Positions 47,120-57,800 of a stretch of 64,000 nt of DNA are shown piece by piece. Positions within the stretch are counted from its first letter, which is position 1; every line of letters begins with the position of its first letter. This DNA is from Cannabis sativa (lineage: Eukaryota > Streptophyta > Magnoliopsida > Rosales > Cannabaceae), in assembly GCF_029168945.1 (NCBI RefSeq), contig NC_083603.1, positions 39,060,396 through 39,124,395 of the forward strand, written 5' to 3'. The notes under the pieces were generated by a model, which made no database searches, was not told the origin of the DNA, and saw only the letters and a list, made by a program, of their open reading frames with translations. The position numbers were made by a program, and so were the translations under genes.

Positions 47120-49919
47120 TTACTCACTAAAACAAACGCGATGTAAAACCAACAATGGAGATCGAATATCTTAATAATAATAAAGCTCATTCTTTAAAAT
47201 GTATTTTCTTTATTATTCTAATAAATAAATTCTCATTAAATTCGAAATTTAGAATTTAAATTCAAAAATAAGAATTTAATATAATATTTATAAAATTATA
47301 CTTAGATGGTGATTGAAATAAAATTAATTATTTCCATCTTAGTAATAATCTTAAATATAAATATTAAGGAAATTAATTTAAGTTGAATTAAATTAGATTA
47401 ATTAGAAACTTAAAAATTTCCTTGAGAATATATTTATTGTATTCGAAAAATAAAGTATATATATAAAAAAAAATATACAAATTTTCGAAAAATAATAAAT
47501 ACTGAGAAAAATACTTCAAGCAAAAATATCACCTATCTAGATTTTCTTTTGACTAATTAATTCAATTTCTAATAATATATATTTTAAATTTCTTTTTATT
47601 TTAAATTAATCAATATATGAAAAAATCATTGATTTAAGTTGGTCCAAGAATTAATTAAAATAAATAATTAATTTACAACTCAATCTATTTTTCAAGATAA
47701 ATTCAAAATTATTGCATAAATAAAATGCAATTTTCGAAATTGATTAATAAAATAAAGAAAAATATATATTTTGAAAATTATTTAAATTTAAGTTGAAAAA
47801 TTAAATATCAACCTAAAAATAATTTTCTATTTAATTAAGTGTCATGAAAAATAAATATTTAAGTATCATGATGAAAATCAACTTAGATATTTAAATTTTT
47901 CATGTTAATTAAATGTATTAAATTCAAGAAATAAATAATTAAGTGTAGAGAAGGCTTAATTATTAATTTCTAGTTTAATACTAGGAAATATACTTAAATA
48001 AAATTGTACCAAAATTAATTATTTAAATAATTAATTTCATAATGTATAATATTTTCGTATTTAAATATTAGAAATAATAAGTAGTCTTAGAAATAACTAT
48101 CTAGAAAATATCTTATTTGACTAAGTATCTTTTCAACAAAAATTTAAAAAATATTTAAGTTGTATAGAAAAAATCTAAAACTTAAATAATTTCAAATTTA
48201 GATTTAATTAAATATCAAAAATTAAGTTATAACCACTTAATTTGAAGATATCTTTTTAAGTTAAAATTCGAAAAGATATTAACCTAAAAAATATCTAAAA
48301 TATTCCATTTTAAGTTAATATACGAAAAGATATTAACTTTAAAATATCTTAAGAATCTTTAATAACTAATGCCTAGGATTCCTCAACTTGATTTAAAATT
48401 TAAATAAAATATTCAAATTTAAGTTAGATAAGAAAAATCAGTTGATACAACTAATTTATAACTTAAATAGAAATATTTAATTAAATAAGCTCCAGAAAGA
48501 ATCTAGTTAGTTAAAATTCTTATTTAATTAAATACAAGAAAAATACAAATAGTTTGTCTAGAAAAAAAAAATCTAAAACAAAAAGTGTTTTTCTTAAAAT
48601 TAACTTTAAAATATTAAAATGAAAATAAATTTTCATATATTTTAAAAGTTAATTATGTTGCTAATTCAATTTTATTAGGTCAAACTAATATAATTAACCT
48701 AGTACAGTTATTCAAATCAGGCAAATGGGCCTTCACAATTGGGGTAGTTCATGTGAGGGGGTGTCGGGTTCAGTGTGTCTTACCCACTTCTATGGCTCCC
48801 AACTCTCACACAAGGCCCAAAAGAGAGGAATTTAACCTTAAAATAAATAACTGTTATTAATTGAATAGGTCCAAGTGGACCTAAATAAAATCTATCATAA
48901 TGTGACATTTTATTTAACAACAACCTATATGCATCTATATAATAAAATAAATACATAGGCTCACAGAGGTACACACTTGGATGGATCCTATCATGTTGCT
49001 AGGTCATACACAGATGAAAGAAGATTGTAAAATTTACCTGTTACAAATTATTAACTTGACTATGAGTTAAAATTAGATCATTGGATCTGTCAACAAGTTA
49101 ACCATGGCTATTTGCAATCAAGTAATAATAGGTTTTGGAAACTTACAAACAAGCTAAAACCATATACTCCTGCAACAAGGTTAGCTGGATAGTTGGAAGG
49201 AGGATTTATTTAATTTTAAATAAATTTTGAAAAATAAATAATTAAATAAAAAAATAATTAATTTTGAAAAATAAATAATAATATTAATTTATTTTTCGAA
49301 AATAAAAGAAATAAAATTAATTTTAAATTTCGGAATTATAAAAAAAATATTTAAAATTAAACCTACAATTTTGAAAAATTAGGTTTCAACTAACCTAAAT
49401 ATCATTTCAAAATTTGCTAACTACTTTTAAAAATTAAATGTTATTTTATAAATAAAAATTAAATAAAAATTAGAAAAGATAAATTAAATATCTTTTTCAG
49501 ATTTTAAATTTAATTTAAATAAATAAAATAACAAAATTTAAAAGTTCGTAAAATATCTTACATCTATTTAAAATTACATGATTATAGTTATCTTATTTTA
49601 AATTTAAATAAGGTCAAAATATTTAAAAAAAAAATTAATTTTTTTTTAAAAAATTAATATCTGACCTTAAATTTAAAAATAAGATAAGATATAGTCAAAT
49701 TTAAAAATAAGATAAATAATTAAGCAAAAAAATAGATATTTACTAATTTCAAATTTAAATTACACTAATATCATGAATTAAATTTAAAAAATATTAAATT
49801 AATTCATTATGATAATTAGAGTTGAATTAAGAATAGTAAATATATAAATACAAAACTACACAGAAAATCGGAACTTAAATCCATGAAAAAACATGAAAAA
49901 ACGAAGAAAAACAAAAATT

Positions 49920-50110
49920 TTGGGAGCTGTAGCGCGTCCCTGGGTGATTGCCGAGTAACCTCAGCGGACAGGGGTGATTGCAGCCTTTGCGCGTGCGTAG
50001 GGGCGGATCATCAAAGGTTCGCACGCATTTTCAGACAAAATCTTGTCTGAATGCGCGTGTGACCGAGGATGACTCGGATCCGCACGCGCGTGAAGGTGCA
50101 CAGTCACCTT
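49920..50110 (-). other. GC-rich structured island beside the primer-binding site
   Basis: A 190-bp GC-rich patch in otherwise AT-rich leader. It contains an imperfect 19-bp stem (50020-50038 with 50043-50061; the 8 bp next to the loop are perfect, TCAGACAA/TTGTCTGA) around a 4-nt loop, and a CCGAG/CTCGG hairpin (50063-50067 with 50073-50077). GGGTGATTGC occurs twice (near 49941 and 49971). It lies about 260 bp downstream of the primer site in element sense, a place where retroelements often keep dimerisation or packaging signals. Confidence 0.5.
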
Positions 50111-50365
50111 ATCTTTTTTTCGAATCTTCAAAAAATCATAACTAATTCAAATTAAATCGAAATTGAGTTCTGTAAAAAAGTAACTTGCTTAATTTTTTCC
50201 ATACAATCCAACAAAAGTAATTCCAAAAACAAAATCTTAATTCTTTTTCACGAAAACTCACAAACATCAATCAATCATCATATAACACTCAATACAACAT
50301 GAAACCATCCAAATAACAAACAATCGTTTTAAAGTCCAAATTTCATGCAAGTAAATCAATTACCA

Positions 50366-50379
50366 TGACTCTGATACCA
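50366..50379 (-). promoter_or_regulatory. Primer-binding site for initiator tRNA-Met
   Basis: Minus strand TGGTATCAGAGTCA, complementary to the 3' end of plant initiator methionine tRNA, two bases from the end of the 5' LTR (LTR border at 50382). It fixes the orientation of the element. Confidence 0.9.
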
Positions 50380-50381
50380 GT

Positions 50382-52283
50382 TGTTTAAAATTATTTTACC
50401 AGGATCTTAGATCTACTCACAAGTATGTTGTTTAAACACCCTAAATATGAACTTTCTAAAACGATAAATTAAACACATATAAAGTTAAGAAAACCTTACA
50501 TTGATGCAGCGGAATTAATGTCTCCTTTCGCTCAGATCTCTAACCCTTGTATCCTTTCTGTAGCAGAGTATAATCAAGATCTGAGCCTGAATGTCCTTCT
50601 TCTTCAAGTTTGATCCTTCACAGTCTTCCAATCTATGATTGAGTTACTGCTTTCTGTGTGTGGGCACTCACTCTTTCACTAGGGTTCAAAATTTATGAAG
50701 AAGAAAAGAAAAGAGGGATTTCGGCCAGGTATAGAATGTGGGGAAGGCTCAGTTTTCTGAAGAGAGAAATTTCTGTCAGAAAAGGTTATTGAAAACTTGT
50801 GATTTGACTGAGCCATCACTTTCTATTTATAGGCAACTACTAGGTTTAAGTTAGGGATTATTTGGCATTAAAATAATGAAAATATTAATTTGAAATCCCA
50901 CAATAAGTTACCGGCCATGGTATAGTTTATGGGCCCACTTGATTTTGCAGTTTTAACAAGTTTTATTTCTATTTTCTCAAAAACGCAAATTTTCCAATTC
51001 TAACCATTTAAATGCCAAAACTAATTATTTAATAACTAAAATAGATTATTAAATAATATTGTCATTTAATTTAAATATTAACTAGACATATAAAGTCCAT
51101 TAATAAATAAATAAACCTACAATCTCTTTTCTTTACAATTTCACCCCTGCTTAGTGAAAATTCATAAAATTAGACATAGTCTAACTTTAGAATTATAATT
51201 GATCAATCACGAATCAATTAATGAGGCTTACAAGCAGAATATTCTCAACTAGAATGGGGACCATGGATCTATATGCAGAGCTTCCAATAAGTGAACCAAA
51301 TTTACCAAGTAAATTCCTACTTATTAATTCTTCGTTGAATCCACTCTTAGAACTTAGAATTGCACTCTCAGACTTATATAGAACATATTATATGTTTCAC
51401 GATATAAATATGCTATCTCATTCAACCATTGTTATAATCTTATTGTGATTTAAAGATCCTCTATATAGATGATCTACATCGAGATGGGATTTCTTTACCG
51501 TTCTCACCCCTCAATGTATTTTGCCCCTTAAAACACTTAGCTACCTGTAAATGGTGTTTAGTGATCTAATAATTAGTCAGTTAAACAAGAGCTCATCCAT
51601 TTACTTCTATTTGCTAAGCTCGAAGGGAATCATCACTTGACTTCTATACACCAGTAGAAGCTATAGATTCCATATTTATGTTCAGCACTCCCACTCAATC
51701 ATACTATCATGTTCCCAAAATATACATATCACCCTGACCTGAAAGTTGGCTTAACTAATAAATCAAAGAACATGAATAGTACTCTTGGGTTGAGGTAAGC
51801 ATATCAAGATTTAGATTCTTTTAATCTTAAGATCAACTACTGATATTGACTTGGAAAGATATATATATATATAACGGTAAGTTTGTAATATCTTAACTTA
51901 GTTGCAATATCGGTCCAGTCAAATGTATATTCCATACATTCAAAACTAGTATACTTTACTAATGTCCTGGAAAGAACATAACACTTACTCCAAGGGTAAG
52001 TACGCATCATCGCTGATTATCACACTAGTGTAAATCCAATAACACTGATGAAACAGGGACCAAGTCTTTTGATTCATATGATCACAATCACATTCCACTG
52101 TGTTGACGATACTGTAATTGTGAATAAACATATGATCTGGATTTAACTGATTTTGTGTGTAAATGTAATAAACATATTAAACCATTAGCATGTAGAATTC
52201 ATGCAAACATCTATCACTTCAAATTTCTTATATTGATAACTAATCAGATTGTAAAGAGTTTTTTTAGGGCATAAAACCCAATA
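50382..52283 (-). repeat. 5' LTR of the gag-only element
   Basis: 1902 bp, colinear with the 3' LTR. The terminus beside the primer site has drifted (TGTTTAAAATT against TGTTGGAAATT) and the outer terminus reads CCCAATA in place of CCCAACA. The promoter keeps a good TATA box in minus sense (50824-50831, TATAAATA) upstream of the leader. Scattered substitutions and a TATATATA length difference near 51865 separate it from its partner. Confidence 0.85.
50824..50831 (-). promoter_or_regulatory. TATA box of 5' LTR
   Basis: TATAAATA on the minus strand, in the same context (GAAAGTGATGGCTCAG downstream) as in the 3' LTR, where the first base is altered. Confidence 0.55.
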
Positions 52284-52440
52284 ATCTTAACCAAGCCTTG
52301 GGTCCAGATCCGGATACCAATCTCTGGTCCCAGTCTGGTTCCATTTCTGGTGTCAACTCACGTGCTCGGTCCTATGTTCAAGTTTGAGTTTGGGTCGGGT
52401 ACTAGGACACGGTCCTAGTTCTGTTTCCCAAGTCCCTATT
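52284..52440 (+). repeat. Satellite fragment between two retroelements
   Basis: About 157 bp that continue the unit from where the gag-only element cut it (AACCAAGCCTTGGGTCCAG) to TTTCCCAAGTCCCTATT, where the gypsy-like LTR begins. It shows that the two elements inserted separately, about 150 bp apart in one unit. Confidence 0.88.
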
Positions 52441-54840
52441 TGTAACGCCCTAAATAATTAGGCACGCTACCCAAAACGCTTATGAAACCCTAATCTCCTA
52501 AACGGGATTAGTAATCAAAATAGCGCACAATTTAAACTTTTATATTAAACAGATTGAAAATAAACTTGCAATATATTTAAACTTTTTAAAATAGTTGGGA
52601 TCCCAAAAATATTTACAAACTTATTACAAGTTATTTATTTCTAGCCGACCTAAACGACAAAATAGAATTCAAAAGTCAACACTGTTAGACCCATAACCCG
52701 CTTGGTCTGAAGTGGCATGAACATGTACATTCTTCGCCCTGCTCCTGAAACTCATGGTTGATCAGCCACTGACTTACCCTTTCCTGCACAGTAGAGCACC
52801 CGTGAGCAAGGCCCAGCAAGACAGTATAAATCATAACAAATATAATATGCTCATTCACATATGTCTGTATAGCACAGACCTGATCATTATCTCATCATGC
52901 CCACTTATGTCTACATGGCGTAGACCTATGTGTTGCGCTCACACATCTAATTAAATCTACATGACGTAGACCCACGTGTTACTCTCACACGTCTAAATAA
53001 ATTAAGGCCTTAGAAGTGGTTCATCTCGGTTATGAGTACCAAGTCCAACCTGATCATGCCTTCAGCGCATCATCCCTAAATCTCATTTCAATTAACATAT
53101 ATCACTAGGGTGATAACCCTAGGCTATTAGACTATTCCTATTAGGGTAATAACCCTAATCCCGGTTACTAAACATTCTTGCATATCATTCTCAATATAAA
53201 CGCCACTGTGCATACTCTACGTGCTAATTACTGTCTTACCTGATGTTCCGCAATAGTAGAGATTCCAAATCCCCAGGTGCTTCTGACTAGGTGCCGGTAA
53301 TCCTTGTCACACACAATCCGAGATTTTCACAAATAGGGTTAACCCCTGATTTCACATTCATAAAATAAATTCATGGGATTTCAAATACAGATAATCACAT
53401 AGAGCTCGAAAAGAGCTTTCCAACGGTATAAAGAACGTCCCAAACGGAGTCCCGAGTCAAAAGTTATGGCCAAAACAAAATTCAGCATTTCCCGATGAAC
53501 TCCAACCGGAATTCCGGATGGAGCAGCCCTGAACCAACCAGAATTCCGGTTGTCTGGGCAGAGAACACGAAATTTCTCAATCTTTAAACCCCCAAAACTC
53601 ACTCAAATCATCCCCAAACATTCCCAAACTTGCCAGAGCATCAATATATGCCATAATAAACATATTCCACAACTTAAACACAACAATTGCACTAAAAATC
53701 AAAAAGTACCATTAAAGCACCAAGCTTGAGTTCCATGAACTCAAGCTTGCTTTTCACAAACAAATTCACAATTAATCCACTTACAGCAGCTAGCAAATAT
53801 TATTGGGTCTAAAACACATATTTATGCATCAAAATCCAACAATAAACCCATAATTTTAGATTGCGCAATAATCAAAATCATGCCTTAAACTCCAAAACTT
53901 CAAGCTCTAAACTCGAGCTTCAAACCAACATCTTTCCAATATTTTCCAACAGCTCAAGACCAAATAAAACATGTATTTTCAACCTAGAAAATACCCTAAA
54001 ATCTTACTGTAAGCTCAACAAACATAAGTCCCAACCAAATCATGCAATTTCACAAAGATTAAACACCAAACTTAACAACATGCATACACAAGAACACATC
54101 AACTATACATGCTATTAAACCATAAAATTCAGCAAGGAAAATCAATTAGAAACTCAATTAAAAACTGTAGAGACTACCTCAAGACTAAGCAAGAATAATC
54201 CCCACAATCAAGCTCCAAAAATTAGCTCCAATTCACACCAATTTTCTTCAAATTCAAGTTGAAATAACAAGAGGGTTTGGGAGAGAGAGGGGGTCGGCTA
54301 AGAGGAAAGCAAAACCAGAAAATTGCATTTCATTTCATCAAAAATCAATTTTAATCAAACATAATAATTAGGGGTGAAATGACCAAAATGCCCTTAGGGC
54401 TTAAATACCCACATACAACCTCACAAGGGTAAAATAGTCATTCAATACTCAATTAATTTAAAATAAATTTCAAATTATCATTTATAAAATAAAATGCCAA
54501 ATAATCAATCCAATTTAGATTTTGGGCCCTAACCCAGTTCGGCCCGAAATTCTCGATTGTGACTATACCGTGCTAAGCTGTCAGAACACACCTGAAAAGA
54601 CAACATAGGCATACTATATAATACTATAGTTCTATTCAGCACGTAATTAAATTAATTTCATCATTTTACCCTTCTCGGGTCATAATTACCAAAATGCCCC
54701 TGGTTCACCAACGGGGTCTTTAATATATAAAATTCATATAAAATCACATATATTGAACTATATAATAATATAATTCCTCCATTATACATAATTATCTAGT
54801 TAGGGTTTTGCTAATCCATTTCTTAATTTCGGGTATTAAA
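52441..54840 (-). mobile_element. Ty3/gypsy-like solo LTR (2.4 kb)
   Basis: Bounded by TGTAACGCCC at the left and GGGTATTAAA at the right (expected GGGTATTACA, one base worn), in the style of long gypsy LTRs. The flanks CTATT (52436-52440) and CTATC (54841-54845) form a 5-bp target duplication with one mismatch, and the satellite is in phase on both sides. The minus strand is the likely sense: GGGTATTTAAGCCC (about 54398-54410) could be the promoter, followed by a pyrimidine-rich leader (CCCCCTCTCTCTCCC near 54280). No primer site, polypurine tract or protein-coding region is present, so it is a solo LTR. The short open frames inside do not resemble any protein I know. Orientation and superfamily are inferred; the boundaries are firm. 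Confidence 0.7.
53503..53552. repeat. Perfect 12-bp inverted repeat inside the solo LTR
   Basis: CAACCGGAATTC (53503-53514) and GAATTCCGGTTG (53541-53552) are exact reverse complements, 26 bp apart. The left arm overlaps a 10-bp palindrome, CGGAATTCCG. The function is unknown; it could form a hairpin in the transcript. Confidence 0.6.
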
Positions 54841-57800
54841 CTATCCTTATTCTGGGTCCAAGTCCCAGTTATTCTGTGGGTTTGGGTCCCGGTCTAGGTT
54901 CTGTTTTGAGTCCTAGTCTCGGTTTGGGTTTAGGTCTCTGTCTGGGTTTTGATCTGGGTTCGGGTTTGGGTTTAGGTCCTAGTCCTGGTCCTGGTCCTAG
55001 TTAAGTTCTAGTTCCATTTGCGATTCTGAGTTCGAGTTTGGGTTTGAGTTCGGGTCGGAGTTCGAGTCCTGGTCTGAGTTTGGGTTTGGGTCTGGATTTC
55101 AGTCTAGGTCCAGATCAGGCTCCGAGTGTGGGTTCGCGTCCTGGGTCTTGGTCAACGTCGTGTCCGAGTCCCAAGTTCCAATCCCGATCTGAGTCTGGAT
55201 TCAGTTCTAGGTATAAGTCCTTGGTTCTGATCCTAGACTGGGTTCGAGTTTGGGTCTGGGTCCGGGTCTAGCTTTGGGTATGATTCTACGTGTGGGTTTG
55301 AGTTCGGGTCCAAGTCTGTGTCAGGGTTTTGTGTCCAGGTCTGAACCCCGATCTGGGTCTAGGTTCGGGTCCAAGTCAAACTTGGGGTCCCGAGTGCGGG
55401 TCCAAGTTTGGGTCTGGGTCAATGACCTCGATCTGGGTCTAGGTTCGAGTCCTGGTCCTAGTTGGGGTCCCGAGTGCAGGTCCAAGTTTGTGTCTGGGTC
55501 AGGATCTCGGTCCAAATCTTGGTCAAACATTTTTATCGCAGTCTGGGTCTTGGTCCAAGTCTGGGTTCGTATCCGGATCCCTATCTAGGTCCAAGTTTGT
55601 GTTTTGGATCGTGTCCCAGATTTAGGTCGAGGTCCGGGTCCCAGTTCCGGTCTTGGTACACGCCCGTGTCCGGGCCCAGGTTCCAGTCTCAGTTTGGGTC
55701 TAAGGCTAGGTCTGTGTTCGGTTCTAGGTCTGGGTCCGGGTCCATGTCACGGTGCTAATCTTGTTCTAGGTTACTGGTTCGGCGATTCTTGTTCAGGTTC
55801 TAATTTTGGGTCCCAGGTCTAGGTCTGGGTTGAGGTTTGGCTCTTCATCTGGATTCCGGTCCTAGTCTGAGTCCCAGATCTAAACACCGACTACTGGTCT
55901 GTTCAAGGCCCCGTTACCCGAATCCCGAGTCAAAATTTGGATCACTCTCACGGGTCTCGGTCTTGTTCTGGTTTAGGTCCCAGGTCACATTTCTGAGTTT
56001 GGGTTCGGGATCAAGACTGGGGTGCGGTTCTAGGTCCCGACCCTGGTTTTGTGTCCCTATTCCGTAACCATGTTTGGGTCTGACTTCAGGTTCGGATTCG
56101 GGTCTCGAGACCAGGTTTGGGTTGGGATCTGGGTCCCGCTCCCAATTCGGGTCTAGGTCTGATTTGGAGTCCGGGTCCAGGTCCGGTCACGGTTCTAGAT
56201 CTAGGTCCAATTTAAGTTATGATTCCAAGTCCAAGTCCTAGTTCAAGTCCCGGTCAACTTCCGGTTTTGGTTTCAATTTTGGGTCACAAGGTATGGGTTC
56301 TGGTTCACTTTTAGGTTTGGGGGCTAGGTTGAGGTCCGGGTGTGGGTTCAGGTCCTTGTCAGGGTTCGGGTCCAGGGCTGTGTCCCAAATCCAGACACTA
56401 ACTACGGGTTTTGTCCAAGCCCTAGGTCCAGATCCGGATCCCAATCTCGGGTCCCAGTCTTGTTCCATTCCTGGTGCCGAGACGCGAGCTCGGTCCTAGG
56501 TCCAAGTAAGCGTCTGGGTCGGGTACTAGGTTCAGGTCCTAATTCTGTTTCCCAGGTCCCTATCCTGATTCTTGGTCCAGGTCCCGGTTATTGTGTGGGT
56601 TTAAGTCCTGTTCTAGGTTCGGGTTCGAGTCCAAGTCTCATTTCGGGTTTCGGTCTCTATTTGGGGTTTGATCTGGGTTTGGATTTGGGTTTAGGTATAG
56701 GTCCTGGTCCTAGTCCTAGTTCGGTTCTAGTTCCATTTGCGATTCTGAGTTCGAGTTTGGGTTTGAGTTTGGGTCAGAGTTCGAGCCCTGGTCTGAGTTT
56801 TGGTTTGTGTTCGGATTTCAGTCTAGGTCCAAATCAGGCTCCGGGTGTGGGTTTGCGTCCTGGGTCTTGATCTAGGTTGGGTCCGAGTCCCAAGTTCCAA
56901 TCTCGATCTGAGTTTGGATTCAGTTCTACGTCTAAGTCCTTGGTTCTGATCCTGGTCTGGGTTCGAGTTTGGGTCCGGGTCCGGGTCTAGCTTTGGGTCT
57001 AATTCTAGGTGTAGGTTTGAGTTCGGGTCAGAGTCTGTGTCCGGGTTTGTGTCCAGGTATGAACCCCGATTTGGGTCTAGGTTTGGGTCCAGGTCCAAGT
57101 TGGGGTCCAGAGTGCGGGTCCAAGTTTGGGTCTGGGTCAAGTCCTCAGCCCAGATCTAGGTCAAGCATTTCGTTCCCAGTCTTGGTCTTGGTCCGAGTCC
57201 TGGTTCGTATTCGGATCCCTATCTAGGTCCAAGTGTGTGTTTGGGATCCGGTCCCAGATTTAGGTCCAGGTCCAGGCCTCAATTCCGGTCTGGGTACACG
57301 ACCGTGTCTGGCCCCGAGTTCCAATCTCAGTTTGGGTCTGAGGCTAAGTCTGTGTTCGGTTCTAGGTCTGGCTCAGGGTACTGGTCACGGTACTAATCAC
57401 TTTCTAGGGTCCTGGCTCGGTGATTTTTGTTCAGGTTCTAATTTTTGGTCCCAAGTTTAGGTCTGGGTTCAGGTTTGGTTCATCATCTGGGTTCTGGTCC
57501 TAGTCTGAGTCCCAGATCTAGACACCGACTACTGGTTTATTCCAGGCCCCATTACCCAAATCCCGAGTCTAGATTTGGATCACTGTCACGGGTCTCGGTG
57601 TTATTCTGGTGCAGGTCCTAGGTCGCATTTTTGAGTTTGGGTTCGGGATCAAGACTTGGGTGCGGTTCTAGGTCCCGAGCTTGGTTCTCTGTACCTAGTC
57701 TGGTTCCATGTTTGGGTCTGAGTTCAGGTTCGGGTTCGAGTCCTTAGTCTAGGTTTGGGTTGGGATTCAGGTCCGGCTCCCAATTCGGGTCTACATCTGA

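Larger units (their letters stand above)
46654..50365 (-). other. Long AT-rich leader between primer site and gag
   Basis: About 3.7 kb with no significant frame in either direction. Most of it (47160-49900) is extremely AT-rich, with many TTAAAT/ATTTAA runs. Two structured parts stand out: a block just upstream of gag (46820-47120) with direct repeats and hairpins, and a GC-rich island next to the primer site (49920-50110). In an element that encodes only gag, such a leader could carry packaging and dimerisation signals. A leader longer than 3 kb is unusual for copia elements but common in large non-autonomous ones. Confidence 0.55.
42063..52283 (-). mobile_element. Gag-only copia-lineage LTR retrotransposon (10.2 kb, no pol)
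   Basis: Two direct LTRs of about 1.9 kb bound the element: 50382-52283 (5') and 42063-43962 (3', minus-strand sense). In order it has a primer-binding site (50366-50379), a long AT-rich leader, a gag frame with a zinc knuckle (45787-46653, one internal stop), 1.8 kb of non-coding sequence, and a polypurine tract beside the 3' LTR. No protease, integrase, reverse transcriptase or RNase H frame exists anywhere inside. That layout matches the non-autonomous gag-only class (TR-GAG type) and not a simple deletion of a coding element, although an old pol deletion cannot be excluded. Movement would need polymerase from a related copia element. The flanking pentamers are GTTTT (42058-42062) and ATCTT (52284-52288), a decayed target duplication. 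The LTRs differ by scattered substitutions and small indels, so the insertion is not very recent. Confidence 0.8.

Noticed and set aside
53861..54118. 85-codon frame in the gypsy-like LTR
   Set aside because: Low-complexity N/K/S-rich translation of AT-rich LTR sequence, antisense to the likely direction of the LTR.
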